Counted from the first letter of the stretch, positions 9,278 through 17,605 are shown. The stretch is 64,000 nt of DNA from Coriobacteriaceae bacterium (GCA_004557505.1 SFGZ01000007.1:1-64000); one strand, 5' to 3'. Numbers and translations: made by a program. The notes: generated by a model from the sequence alone, not told the origin.

Positions 9278-10357
9278 CTAAAGACTCCCAAAGGTTGCCT
9301 GGACGAGAGGGCGTATTCCCTTGCCCGTGGATATCTGCGGACCGACGAATTGGCCGCCACTGTTCCCCTCGACAAGAACCCACCCCTTTGTGCCAGAGAA
9401 GGCAAGGTCCCAGCCGACGTACTTCTGCTGGGGCAAAACCCTCACGAGTTGCGAGACGATCTTCTTGAGCTCGTCCCACTGTGGCATCTGGTATCCAACG
9501 ATGCCCACACCAGTGTCTGGATGGACATCGACGGTCTTGCCGAACTCGGTTCGCCCAGGCGTCGTGACGACACCCGTATCCTCATCGACGGCGGCGAGAA
9601 AGCCCCCTGCCCCGCCATTGTCCACGACGCTTGAGCCACATCCTATCTTCACGAAGCAGCAGAGCGTGGTGATGCGGTCGCCCTCACAATACGTTGCGTA
9701 GCGCACTGTGTTGACGCTCTGGGGATGAAGCCGTGCCATGTCCTCGCCTTGGTCGATGAGCTCCTCCAGAACGACGGGGGCTTCTTGCATGAGCGCCTCG
9801 AAGGCCTCCCGCAGCCCTTTGTCATCATGTGGGGCCTCGGCCTTATGTATCCCCTCGCCACGCGAGGAGGCGGGGGGCTTTACCATGTACGCGCCATGCC
9901 GGGTGGCAAATGCCTTGTATGACTCGAAATCTGTAGATGCCCTTACCTCAATGACCTCGCGCTGGAAAAAGGCCGAGAACACTTGGTAGGTCTTCATCTT
10001 GTCCATGAAGACCATTCCCTCTGGGACGGAATTGTACATGCGGGCGCACAGGACCGTGCGCTCCATGTCGCCCACAAACTCGCGCTTCTGGGCCTCACTC
10101 TTGGATGGGAAGTCGTAGAGAAAGTACTCGGCGGGTATTATGAGGTGAGTTCTCATATCCCGCTGGATAGAGTGACGCAACCTCTTGCGTGCATCTTGGG
10201 ACATGCGCTCAGACTTGGAAAACTTGTCTATGCAATCATCTATCTCGTGGGGCGCGCCCATCCGGCGTCCGAGGTAGAGGGCCTCATGCAGAACAGAGCC
10301 ATGCATGCCCAGGACAAGGTGCTTTGCTGCGTTTCTGATGGCACCTCTCACTGTCAT
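9278..10357 (-). CDS. Sugar-transfer-associated ATP-grasp protein
   Basis: A 359-residue protein of the ATP-grasp type often found in polysaccharide clusters (PF14397-like). Visible elements are MVKPPASSRGEGI (glycine-rich loop), VVLEELIDQGEDM, QSVNTVRYATYCEGD, and the C-terminal GWDLAFSGTKGWVLVEGNSGG with its metal-binding E and N. The N-terminal 100 residues are basic and alpha-helical. It starts directly after the priming-transferase stop (TAG then ATG) and ends two bases before the GT2 start. It is the third ATP-grasp enzyme of the locus, and differs from the tandem pair. The reaction is unproven; it probably attaches an amino acid or other amine/acid to the glycan. Confidence 0.82.
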   Translation of the reverse strand: MTVRGAIRNAAKHLVLGMHGSVLHEALYLGRRMGAPHEIDDCIDKFSKSERMSQDARKRLRHSIQRDMRTHLIIPAEYFLYDFPSKSEAQKREFVGDMERTVLCARMYNSVPEGMVFMDKMKTYQVFSAFFQREVIEVRASTDFESYKAFATRHGAYMVKPPASSRGEGIHKAEAPHDDKGLREAFEALMQEAPVVLEELIDQGEDMARLHPQSVNTVRYATYCEGDRITTLCCFVKIGCGSSVVDNGGAGGFLAAVDEDTGVVTTPGRTEFGKTVDVHPDTGVGIVGYQMPQWDELKKIVSQLVRVLPQQKYVGWDLAFSGTKGWVLVEGNSGGQFVGPQISTGKGIRPLVQATFGSL

Positions 10358-11188
10358 CTAACCAATCGCTTTCTGCTCTTTGGAAGCATCGTCGGCATGG
10401 GATTGAGCCCAGGTGATGTACTCAGCAGGTATTTGGGCATCGTTTATGGCCACGCCATCAAAATCGTAGCCCATAAAACTGCCTCGAGACGCGACGGCTC
10501 GCGCTTGGGCGCTCTTTCTGTCAAAAGCAAACTTGACCAGCTTGCCAAGCATCATGCAATCTGTTTTGAACGAGACGTGCTCCACATACCAGATGTCGTT
10601 CTCGAACTGGTCGTTCCATGTCCAGACGCCCTGGGAAAGGTCTCGAGGGGGGCACTCGAGACCCGGTCGCACGTCCAGCCGATGCATATGCCTCTCGCTA
10701 TAACGCTCGAGATAGACCTCGGGAAGCGGCCTGGGGCCAATGAGACTCATGTCACCTCTCAGCACGCACCAGAAGTTGAGGAGCTCGTCGAGCGATGTCT
10801 TACGCACGAACTTTCCCCATTTTGTCACTCGCTGTTGGGGGGGGAGGGGATCGCCGTTCTCATCCCGCTCGTCACGCATGTTCCGGAACTTGACAATAGA
10901 GAAACGCTTGCCAAGCCGACCCACGCGAACCTGCTTGAAAAACAGGGGCGTCCCAACATCGGCGAGCGTCACAAGACCAATGACCGCATTGACCGGCAGC
11001 GTAACGGTGCAAGCAAGGGCTGAGAGGACAATGTCGAGCGCCCTTTTGCCGTACTTGGCATACAGCACATTGCCTGAGGGATGCACAGCGGGCTGCACGT
11101 CGTTTACAAGCGAAAGACGGTCGGCAGCAAGCTTTCTGCCTATTTCCTCGATCTGGCGCACGCTGAGTTCTGGATGGAAGCTGCTCAT
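10358..11188 (-). CDS. Polyisoprenyl-phosphate hexose-1-phosphate transferase (priming sugar transferase)
   Basis: A 276-residue member of the bacterial sugar transferase family (WbaP/WcaJ C-terminal catalytic module). One membrane segment lies near residues 50-75, followed by VGRLGKRFSIVKFRNMRDE, SLDELLNFWCVLRGDMSL and IGPRPLPEVYLERY, with the catalytic Asp-Glu pair in TSLDEL. The enzyme loads the first sugar phosphate onto undecaprenyl phosphate, starting repeat-unit assembly at the inner face of the membrane. Its start overlaps the thymidylate kinase stop (ATGA). The 50-residue N-terminal extension and a C-terminal tail of about 70 residues are hydrophilic and not family-wide. Confidence 0.9.
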   Translation of the reverse strand: MSSFHPELSVRQIEEIGRKLAADRLSLVNDVQPAVHPSGNVLYAKYGKRALDIVLSALACTVTLPVNAVIGLVTLADVGTPLFFKQVRVGRLGKRFSIVKFRNMRDERDENGDPLPPQQRVTKWGKFVRKTSLDELLNFWCVLRGDMSLIGPRPLPEVYLERYSERHMHRLDVRPGLECPPRDLSQGVWTWNDQFENDIWYVEHVSFKTDCMMLGKLVKFAFDRKSAQARAVASRGSFMGYDFDGVAINDAQIPAEYITWAQSHADDASKEQKAIG

Positions 11189-11856
11189 CTAAAACCCGCC
11201 TTGGCCATGATCTCCTCATGCACGTCCTCGCGCCCGCGCATCTCGCCATCCCTCACGCATTCCACGGTAAGCCATCCAAGCCACTCCGCGCACCAGTCGG
11301 CGGCATCGTGACTACGCACCAGGTAGCCTATGTCGCGCTCATGCACGTCGCGCTTGCTCTGGTCTCCACCGTAGCGCTTCTCCAGGAGCCTCTGGCTCAG
11401 CTCCACGTCCGTCCGCAGATAGACCACTTTATTGGGTGCGGGCAGCCTAAGCTTATTGAGCTCGAAGTCAAAAAGCCAGCTGGCAAAGCCCTCCCACTCA
11501 TCGCGTGGCAGCTTCGACAGCTGGTGTATGGCGTTGCTCGTTGTGTAACGATCGGCGATGAGCACGTCCGAGGTCTCGTAGAGCCTCCTCCACTCGCCCA
11601 GGTAACTCCCGATACGATCCACCGCAAAAAGTGCCGACGCAGCGTATGCGTTCACGTCAGAGGCGTGTTCTCCATAGTGGCCGCGCAGATATTCCTCCAC
11701 CGGCGCGGCAGACGGATGGCCATAGCGCGGGAAGCTGATGGAGGCCACGTTCGCACCGCGGGCTTCAAGCGCCTCGCACAGCAGATTGGCCTGCGTCTCC
11801 TTGCCAGAGCCATCTAGGCCTTCTATGGCTATCATCTTCGCAGTCACGGCAGCCAT
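11185..11856 (-). CDS. tmk: Thymidylate kinase (dTMP kinase)
   Basis: A 223-residue P-loop kinase: IEGLDGSGKETQANLL is the Walker A region, ISFPRYGHPSA the substrate region and VLIADRYTTSNA the DRY motif. It phosphorylates dTMP to dTDP. Two starts are possible, ATG 11854-11856 and ATG 11833-11835; the first is used, but the second fits the family start equally well. The stop overlaps the next gene by four bases, so it is the first gene of the polysaccharide transcript. A plausible reason is supply of dTDP/dTTP to dTDP-sugar synthesis (rmlA at the other end), but it could simply be the cell's housekeeping copy. Confidence 0.88.
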   Translation of the reverse strand: MAAVTAKMIAIEGLDGSGKETQANLLCEALEARGANVASISFPRYGHPSAAPVEEYLRGHYGEHASDVNAYAASALFAVDRIGSYLGEWRRLYETSDVLIADRYTTSNAIHQLSKLPRDEWEGFASWLFDFELNKLRLPAPNKVVYLRTDVELSQRLLEKRYGGDQSKRDVHERDIGYLVRSHDAADWCAEWLGWLTVECVRDGEMRGREDVHEEIMAKAGFR

Positions 11857-12415
11857 CCCCACGAAGAGCAGAATCCACCCATTAACATGGGTGCCGCAGA
11901 TGTCCACGCTACTACGATGGCAGATAGCGGAGCGGTGCCGTACTTCATGTCCATCTGCCAAACGCCCATGGAACACCCCCCCCCGCCTTGAAATTATGCG
12001 GGGGAACCCTCGATTCACTAGAGACCCTTGGATCCACGCACACGCGACCCCGAGTAATAACGATATCTGCTTATGGGGACTGTCAGAGAATCACACCGGT
12101 GACGCGACTTTCCCCATAATTTTTCTTGCTATCTTACGGCAGATCGCAGTTAAAGTGTTGGTTGATTGGGGAATTCTCACGGAACGACACACCTCTTGCA
12201 CTTGAGGTTGAACAACAACCTCGCTCGAACGGCCCATGGGGTGTTCTGATGAGGTTGTTGTCCAGCCCTGCTCTGCGACCGTGTGCGATAGCTTCAGGCT
12301 TGCATGTTTGAGAGCAGGTGTTTCGGCCTTGAACACATTGGTTTTTTGAACTCGGACATGAGCGGGGAGCCTGGGGAGAGCTCGTGTCGGAAGCGCTCCT
12401 TTCACTGGCAAACCA
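11857..12415. other. Intergenic region with possible structured leader
   Basis: No gene with a supported start was found in this stretch. The left part (to about 12180) is the probable leader of the polysaccharide transcript. The right part holds short inverted repeats at 12204-12260 and 12268-12317, listed separately. I could not assign a confident promoter. Confidence 0.45.
12204..12317. promoter_or_regulatory. Mutually exclusive hairpins (possible structured RNA or terminator/attenuator)
   Basis: GAGGTTG (12204-12210) can pair with CAACCTC (12216-12222) around a five-base loop. Alternatively CAACAACCTC (12213-12222) pairs with GAGGTTGTTG (12251-12260); both options use the same central arm. 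Further on, CTGCTCT (12268-12274) is complementary to AGAGCAG (12311-12317). Such overlapping arms are typical of attenuators and small structured RNAs, but no T-run terminator or known RNA family is evident. The region lies downstream of the DUF4411 gene and upstream of the tmk transcript. Confidence 0.35.
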
Positions 12416-12898
12416 CTAGAACCGGAAGCCCTGTGCCCGCATAAAGTCGAAGCCATTCATCCACTTGATGCCCAAACCCGAGCACACATCCGGGATCTTC
12501 ACCTTGTTTGGCGAGTTCGAGTGTATCTCGTAGGTCACCAGCGTCATATCCGATGCCCATGCCTCAGCGCAAAGCCATGCATCGGCGCGCGCCTGCGTCT
12601 TGAAGGCACGCAGCGCCGTGGGCGCATAGCTTTGTCCGTCAGCCCATGAGCACACGTCGATATACCGCTGAAGAGTCCTGTTGCCGGGAGATAAAGGCAT
12701 AACATTGCTCAGACTTCCAATCCACCCAACAAGCGGATCCTGTTTGCGGGCCAACTCGTCCAGCACGGTTTGGTGAAGTACCGCCACGCCCGACTCCAGC
12801 AGCTTGCCCATTTCACTCCAGAAGCTCGGAAACAAATCCATCGGGATGAAGTTCTCGCTTGTTATGAGGATGTTCGAGTCCAAGAGGTAGCACTCCAT
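12416..12898 (-). CDS. DUF4411 PIN-like putative nuclease (probable toxin partner)
   Basis: A 160-residue protein starting ECYLLDSNILITSEN after the initiator. PIN-type acidic residues are in place: D7 (LLDSN), E48 (VLDELARK), D106 (ARADAWL) and D117 (WASDMTLVT), with a further D137. The PIN fold is a metal-dependent RNase fold common in toxins. The start ATG overlaps the stop of the ImmA/IrrE gene by one base (TAATG), so the pair is translationally coupled. DUF4411 genes are commonly found beside COG2856-type (XRE/ImmA) partners and are annotated as toxin-antitoxin-like. Nuclease activity is an inference from the residues. Confidence 0.82.
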   Translation of the reverse strand: MECYLLDSNILITSENFIPMDLFPSFWSEMGKLLESGVAVLHQTVLDELARKQDPLVGWIGSLSNVMPLSPGNRTLQRYIDVCSWADGQSYAPTALRAFKTQARADAWLCAEAWASDMTLVTYEIHSNSPNKVKIPDVCSGLGIKWMNGFDFMRAQGFRF

Positions 12899-14049
12899 TA
12901 CGCCACCTCTTCGAGGTACTTCTGGAAGCATGGGACACTCAGCCCCGTGAGATCGTATGCGTCACGATGGCTCAGATAACCCGAATGAACCGCCGTAAAC
13001 ACAGCATCGGAAAACACGCGCCCCAGTTTATAGCGCTTGTTGAGGTAGTAATTACCCCCGCCCTTACCGCCTCTCTTCGCAGAAGGGACATCTTTCTTGT
13101 GCTGCTCGTACAGACGGAAGAACTCATCTCGTCCGATGAACCCCTCGTCACGCGCCTTGCGGGCCACCACGACAAAGCTTGTCTTGCTGGTGCGCGCCAC
13201 CGCTTCGACCTTCTTGTGGGAAGACATGGACGGGTGGCTCCTCCACCAAGGAAGGAGTACGTTCGCCGGCACCAAGAACTCTGCGGCCACCGCATTGCAG
13301 AACCGCTCCATCTCAATGTCGCTGTCCTCGTCCTCCGGGGCGTTACTCACACCCGTTTGCGCAAAGGCGAGGTGGCAAAGCTCGTGGATGATGGTGAATA
13401 GCTGCGCGCTCTTGGCGTCGCGCCCGTTCACGAAGATGAGAGGTGCATGGTCGTCCGCCAGGGCGAACCCACGGAACTCGGAGACTTCTAGTCTGCGGTT
13501 GGTGTTATCGCCCACGACGCCGTTGATAACCACAGATATGCCTACGGCCTCTACCGCGTCCTTGAGTGTCCTCAGCGCCTCGGCCTCGCTTGCGCACGCC
13601 CTTGCCCAGTCGTCGTCAAGACGAAGCAAGACATGCATGTCGCGAGCGAGCGCAGTAACCGTAGCGCCAGAAAGCGGGTGCCACTCATAGGATCCGACAA
13701 AGCCGATTGCCGGATAGTCCTCGTGGAGGAAGTAGCCCCGCATCCACTCCTGCCGGGCGAGCATGGCGTCCACGGTGTCGAAAAGCTCGGGGCTCGGATC
13801 GCAGGCAGGCAGGTCATCCTGCGTCCTGAAGTCCGCGATTTGCAGGGCGTAGTCGGGCAGCGTTTCGGAAAAGAGGTCACTCACGGAGACGTGCGTCTTG
13901 TTGGCGAAGTCTCGAAGCTGCTTCACGGTGGGATCCCAGCTCCCGTCGAGCCACTGCGGGTACTTCGGGAACGCCTTCGTCACCCGCTCATCGGAAAGGC
14001 CGCTACGACGCACGGCCCACTCGAGAACCTCAGGATTGAGCTTTGCCAT
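12898..14049 (-). CDS. ImmA/IrrE-family metallopeptidase with N-terminal regulator domain
   Basis: A 383-residue protein. Residues 1-60 resemble a degenerate XRE-like helix-turn-helix, and residues 222-226 are the zinc-protease motif HELCH in FTIIHELCHLAFAQTG, followed by a conserved acidic helix (EDSDIEMERFCNAVAAEFL). COG2856 proteins cleave or act as repressors/antitoxins for linked genes. The ATG at 14047-14049 is chosen because GGGGGGAGG lies six bases upstream; the frame is open further to 14295 without a site. It is coupled to the DUF4411 gene. Likely role: antitoxin and autoregulator of the pair, or a stress-triggered protease. Sequence cannot distinguish these. Confidence 0.83.
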   Translation of the reverse strand: MAKLNPEVLEWAVRRSGLSDERVTKAFPKYPQWLDGSWDPTVKQLRDFANKTHVSVSDLFSETLPDYALQIADFRTQDDLPACDPSPELFDTVDAMLARQEWMRGYFLHEDYPAIGFVGSYEWHPLSGATVTALARDMHVLLRLDDDWARACASEAEALRTLKDAVEAVGISVVINGVVGDNTNRRLEVSEFRGFALADDHAPLIFVNGRDAKSAQLFTIIHELCHLAFAQTGVSNAPEDEDSDIEMERFCNAVAAEFLVPANVLLPWWRSHPSMSSHKKVEAVARTSKTSFVVVARKARDEGFIGRDEFFRLYEQHKKDVPSAKRGGKGGGNYYLNKRYKLGRVFSDAVFTAVHSGYLSHRDAYDLTGLSVPCFQKYLEEVA

Positions 14050-14721
14050 CGAACGACCTCCCCCCGGTGTCAGTGCTATAAGACAGCCGTTGTCATCGTA
14101 CCATGTGAGAAGATCGCATCGAAAGCCTGGCGGCGGCATCAGGATAAGAGGAGAAGCCATGCGGCCGCGCGCCTCTGCGGGCATGCCACACTGCCCGTAA
14201 CACGTCCACCACGGCCCCTGCAAAGCGTTCCCGTTCTTGCGAATGTTGCGCATCAGTGTGTCGTTGTCTAATGACACCTCAGTCGCGGTCTCCACGCACC
14301 CGACACTGCTCGCATGTAGTGGTTTGCACCGAGGCCGACGAGGTCTCGAGCATCTGCAAGGCCGAACGGAATGCGCGTCCTTCGATTCCAGTCTTCAACG
14401 CAGGGGCGAGGACGGTGGCCCTGTCGTACTCGTCCAAGTCGGGCTCCTCGTCGTACTCGACCCTCGTGCCCCGGACGCCGCGACGACGGCGGACAGCTCG
14501 ACCTCCTTGCCCGTGCAGGAGGGGCCGGCGGAGCGGCGGTGGGGGCCGCCGAGTGCGAGGGTGCCCTGCCCGCCACGCCTGCGCCATCAGAAGAAGCGGT
14601 GTCGGAGTCCGAAAATACTAGAGCGGGCCCGCCGAGTGGCACCGTTCTTGAAAACCAAGTTTGTACTTCAAGCAGGATTGCGCCACCTCTGGCGACCCTG
14701 CGCCAATTTGGCCGGCACCCG
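14050..14721. other. 672-base region without a confident gene; possible gene relic
   Basis: No frame has both a ribosome site and a known motif. One minus-strand frame ending at 14279 has normal GC-ending codons over its last 55 residues (from VEYDEEPDLDEYDR onward) but a compositionally odd, arginine-rich start (to about 14587). A neighbouring minus frame and one plus frame read Ala/Pro/Ser-rich stretches over 14470-14650. This pattern fits a frameshifted or decayed gene rather than an intact one. The promoter of the ImmA gene probably lies near 14060-14100. Confidence 0.3.
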
Positions 14722-16125
14722 CTACCGCCCGAACATCTCATCTGCCGTCACAAGGCGCACGTTACCCCGCCGAAGCGCATCCGCCTTGCACTCATCGGTA
14801 AAACCCGATTTGGAGAAGAGGAAGAGGATGGTACGGGACGCACCCTTGCGCACCAGCTCTGCCCTGCTCGCAAGGGTGCCCAGCACATCTGAGCCAGCTG
14901 GTTTGGCCTCCCACTTGCACTCTCCGGCAACAAGTTCGCCGTCTAGTCCGATTGCCGCGACATCCACATCCACCGTCTCGTGCCGGCGAGGGTCTGTCCC
15001 CCACCATCTTCCGACCTCAAGAGGAAGCACGGGTACATCCCCCGATGTCATCTGGCGCAGGAGCCATTGTCTGCTGACGTCCTCGAATATATGTCCGACA
15101 TACGTGCTCAGATCGCGCTGCACGATTCTCTCTGCTGCCTGGCGTTCCATGCCACGCTCAACCAGCTCCGCATAGCGCGCGGCAAGTGAGAAGTGAGCCA
15201 AAAACAGGCAGTCGCAGATTCTGTATCGAGCGTGCTTCCTGTTGGCATCTCCTACCGGCGCTATTCGCTCTATCACGCCAAGCTCCTCGAGAGACTTGAG
15301 ATAGCCAGCGACTGCAGAGGACGAGAGACCTATGTCGTTTTTGATATCCACCGGACGCGTGCATCCACGGGCAAGTGAGGAGATTACGGCGTTATACAGA
15401 GCTGGAGTCCGCACTTCCCGTGAGAGATAGTTCTCTGGCTCGGCATCGAGATACCTGCTCAGCCCTAGAATGCGGTTGGCAAGATTCCATTCCGTTGACC
15501 TCGACCCATCGAGCTGCTCTAGATACAGCGGCACTCCTCCCACGAGCGAGTACAACTCGACCGAACGAACTGCATCTGCAGGAGCTAGCATTGCTGCGGA
15601 GTCGAAGGCGTCGAATGGCTTGACCTTCAGTTGCGCAGTGCGTCTGCCGTAGAGCGGACTCTTGCTTCCAAGAACCCGGTGCTCCATGAAACTCATGGAC
15701 GATCCGCAGAGCACCAGCATCATGTGGGAGGAGTTCTTGCAGCGGTCGATCAGATTCTGGAGCAGCGATGAGATGCCTGGATAGGATTGAGCGAGATAGG
15801 GATATTCATCAATAACAAAGACTAGCCTGTGGTCATCTGCATAGCTGAACATATTTTCGAGAGCGGCCTCGAAGGTCGGATACGCTGGCGGCGTCTGGCC
15901 ATTTTCGTCCTGCCCGAGAACCACTGCGCTCAGGGCCCGTAGATTTTCGGAGGCAGAGGTTTCACGCGCCTGAAAGAATCGGACAGCCGGCTTGTTATCA
16001 GTAAACCTGCGGAGAAGCGTCGACTTTCCTACGCGCCTGCGGCCGTACACAACCACCATCTGGAATGAATCCATGGCATATGCTTCTTCAAGAACGGCCA
16101 GCTCCTGGCTTCGTCCGACGAACAT
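14722..16125 (-). CDS. AAA ATPase with C-terminal DUF234 nuclease-like domain (copy 1)
   Basis: A 467-residue protein. It opens FVGRSQELAVLEEAY, then Walker A VVVYGRRRVGKSTLLRRF, Walker B-like LVFVIDEYPYLAQ, and LVLCGSSMSFMEHRVLGSKS typical of this archaeal-type ATPase family. A winged-helix region follows (residues about 270-330). The C-terminal DUF234 region shows TVDVDVAAIGLDGELVAGEC, then K: the D...E-x-K pattern of PD-(D/E)xK nucleases. The family is patchily distributed, often in islands, and its function is unknown. A near-identical architecture is encoded at 49322-50728. Its promoter is framed by an inverted repeat and shielded by tandem yebC terminators. Codons are more AT-ending than in neighbouring housekeeping genes, consistent with transfer. 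Confidence 0.87.
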   Translation of the reverse strand: MFVGRSQELAVLEEAYAMDSFQMVVVYGRRRVGKSTLLRRFTDNKPAVRFFQARETSASENLRALSAVVLGQDENGQTPPAYPTFEAALENMFSYADDHRLVFVIDEYPYLAQSYPGISSLLQNLIDRCKNSSHMMLVLCGSSMSFMEHRVLGSKSPLYGRRTAQLKVKPFDAFDSAAMLAPADAVRSVELYSLVGGVPLYLEQLDGSRSTEWNLANRILGLSRYLDAEPENYLSREVRTPALYNAVISSLARGCTRPVDIKNDIGLSSSAVAGYLKSLEELGVIERIAPVGDANRKHARYRICDCLFLAHFSLAARYAELVERGMERQAAERIVQRDLSTYVGHIFEDVSRQWLLRQMTSGDVPVLPLEVGRWWGTDPRRHETVDVDVAAIGLDGELVAGECKWEAKPAGSDVLGTLASRAELVRKGASRTILFLFSKSGFTDECKADALRRGNVRLVTADEMFGR

Positions 16126-16151
16126 GTCTCATCCCCTCACCGCCATTAGCG

Positions 16152-16192
16152 TTTTGCTCAATTATATATGACTAAAGTGTACTTGAGCAAAA
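16152..16192 (-). promoter_or_regulatory. Promoter with inverted-repeat operator upstream of AAA-DUF234 copy 1
   Basis: On the minus strand, -35 TTGCTC (16190-16185), an 18-base spacer and a perfect -10 TATAAT (16166-16161) are seen. A perfect 10-base inverted repeat, TTTTGCTCAA (16152-16161) and TTGAGCAAAA (16183-16192), covers the -35 box with one arm and the -10 edge with the other. A dimeric repressor bound to both arms would cover the promoter; autoregulation is a reasonable guess. The AT-rich block contrasts with the GC-rich surroundings. Confidence 0.68.
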
Positions 16193-16214
16193 TGGACCGC
16201 ACTTCTCGGCTATG

Positions 16215-16237
16215 AAAAAGGCCCGCTACAGCGAGCC
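16215..16237 (-). terminator. Rho-independent terminator (second of two) downstream of yebC
   Basis: Arms GGCTCGCT and AGCGGGCC (one mismatch, two-base loop), followed on the minus strand by TTTTT (16219-16215). It lies 100 bases past the yebC stop and just upstream of the AAA-DUF234 promoter. Confidence 0.6.
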
Positions 16238-16273
16238 TAGTGGACGTTGCCTCTCTCGCGCGAGACGCTGCCA

Positions 16274-16314
16274 AAGAAAAACGGCACCGGAAGCCCGTGG
16301 CTCCCGGCGCCGGT
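16274..16314 (-). terminator. Rho-independent terminator of yebC
   Basis: A GC-rich stem (about 14 pairs with two mismatches; arms near 16282-16296 and 16300-16314) is followed on the minus strand by a T-rich tail TTTTTCTTT (16281-16273). It begins about 22 bases after the yebC stop codon. Confidence 0.75.
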
Positions 16315-16336
16315 AGGTGTGCTCGTTCTTGGCGCG

Positions 16337-17146
16337 CTAGTCCTCGTCTTCCGCGAGGGCCTCGGCGATCTCGTCCGTGACGTTCATGGTGCTGTAGACG
16401 TTCTGGACGTCCTCAAGCTCGTCAAGGCGGTCGATGAGGCGCTGGACCTTCTTGGCATCCGTGACCGTGACGTCGGTGGGGGTGGTGGGCATCATCGTGA
16501 GCTCGGAGCCCTTGACCTCGATGCCCTGGGCCTCAAGCGCCTTCTGCACGTCCTGCATCTTGTCGTAGGCGGTGTAGACGATCCACTCGTCGCCGGCGTC
16601 CTCGTAGTCCTCGCCGCCGGCCTCGGCGACGGCGAGCATGAACTCGTCCTCGTCCGCGGCGTTCTCGCGATCGGGGACCTTCTTCTCGTCGCTGCGGATG
16701 ACCTTCTCCACGGCGATGGAGCCCTTGCGCTCGAACTGGAACGCGACGGAGCCGGAGGTGCCCAGGTTGCCGCCGGCATGCGTGAAGGCGGAGCGGACGT
16801 CGGCGGCGGTGCGGTTCTTGTTGTCGGTCAGGCAGTTAACGTAGACGGCGACGCCTGCGGGGCCGTAGCCCTCGTAGGTGATCTCCTCGTAGACGGCGGC
16901 GTCCGCGCCGGCACCGAAGGCCTTGTCGATGGCAGCCTTGATCTTGGCGTTGGGCATCGAGACCATGCGGGCGCGCGCAATGGCGGAGGCGAGGGTGGCG
17001 TTGTTGTCCGGGTTGGGGTCGCCACCGATTTTGGCGGCAACGGTGATGTTGCGCGAGAGCTTGGAGAAGAGCGACGAGCGCTTGGCGTCGATTGCCGCCT
17101 TCTTGTGCTTGGTGGTAGCCCACTTAGAGCGGCCGGAGGCCGTCAT
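16337..17146 (-). CDS. yebC: YebC/PmpR-family protein (TACO1 family)
   Basis: A 269-residue protein with the family start GRSKWATTKHKKAAIDAKR, then LSRNITVAAKIGGDPNPDNN, ARMVSMPNAKIKAAIDKA and YEGYGPAGVAVYVNCLTDN. The family was first called transcriptional regulators; members are now known to help ribosomes through difficult (proline-rich) stretches. The start is the ATG at 17144-17146, matching the family's MxGxSKW start. An acidic insertion near residues 165-195 makes it slightly longer than usual (about 250). It is a single gene closed by two terminators. Confidence 0.93.
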   Translation of the reverse strand: MTASGRSKWATTKHKKAAIDAKRSSLFSKLSRNITVAAKIGGDPNPDNNATLASAIARARMVSMPNAKIKAAIDKAFGAGADAAVYEEITYEGYGPAGVAVYVNCLTDNKNRTAADVRSAFTHAGGNLGTSGSVAFQFERKGSIAVEKVIRSDEKKVPDRENAADEDEFMLAVAEAGGEDYEDAGDEWIVYTAYDKMQDVQKALEAQGIEVKGSELTMMPTTPTDVTVTDAKKVQRLIDRLDELEDVQNVYSTMNVTDEIAEALAEDED

Positions 17147-17360
17147 GTGGCGGCGGCGAGGGCTGCAGACGCGATCGATACCCATGTAACCTACGAAATT
17201 CTACTCTCTGCCGCCGCTGGCGCAAGGGGAAGGGCGCGCAGGGCGCAGTGGTGGCGAGAGGAAGCCCGGGTTTCTTCACATTTTCGGCGCGCCAGGGGCC
17301 GCGGGCGCGCCCGGGGGCGAGGCGGACGTAGGCCGGGGCGCGGGCTACGGCTAGCAGCCC

Positions 17361-17556
17361 GTCACAGCTTCGGGGTGCGAATGCGTTGCGACCTGCGCGG
17401 GTCACACATTCGCGTGCGATTCTGTGACGAGAGGCCCTTCCTCCGGGGCCTGCCGCAACACATTCGGGGTCCGATCGTGTGACGACCTGCGCGGGTCACA
17501 GCTTCGGGCACGAATGTGTTGCGGCCCGTCACAGCTTCGGGGTGCGAACGAGTGAC
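17361..17556. repeat. Palindromic repeat array A (5 units, forward orientation)
   Basis: Five units of 28-29 bases at 17361, 17401, 17455, 17495 and 17528. Each begins with GTCACA or GCAACA, has an inner TTCG...CGA(A/T) pair around a variable centre, and ends with TGTGAC, TGTTGC or a variant. Linkers are GACCTGCGCGG (twice), a 26-base linker at 17429-17454, and a five-base GGCCC. The array sits between the ECF S gene and the yebC start. The whole spacer 17147-17605 holds no gene that I can support. Confidence 0.85.
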
Positions 17557-17605
17557 GAGAGGAGTGACGGGCCCCGGCGCCTCGGGCGACGGGTCCCGTT
17601 CGCCG

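Noticed and set aside
11185..12018. Start of thymidylate kinase at 12018
   Set aside because: The extra 54 codons have no ribosome site and no family similarity; the P-loop motif starts a few residues after 11856/11835.
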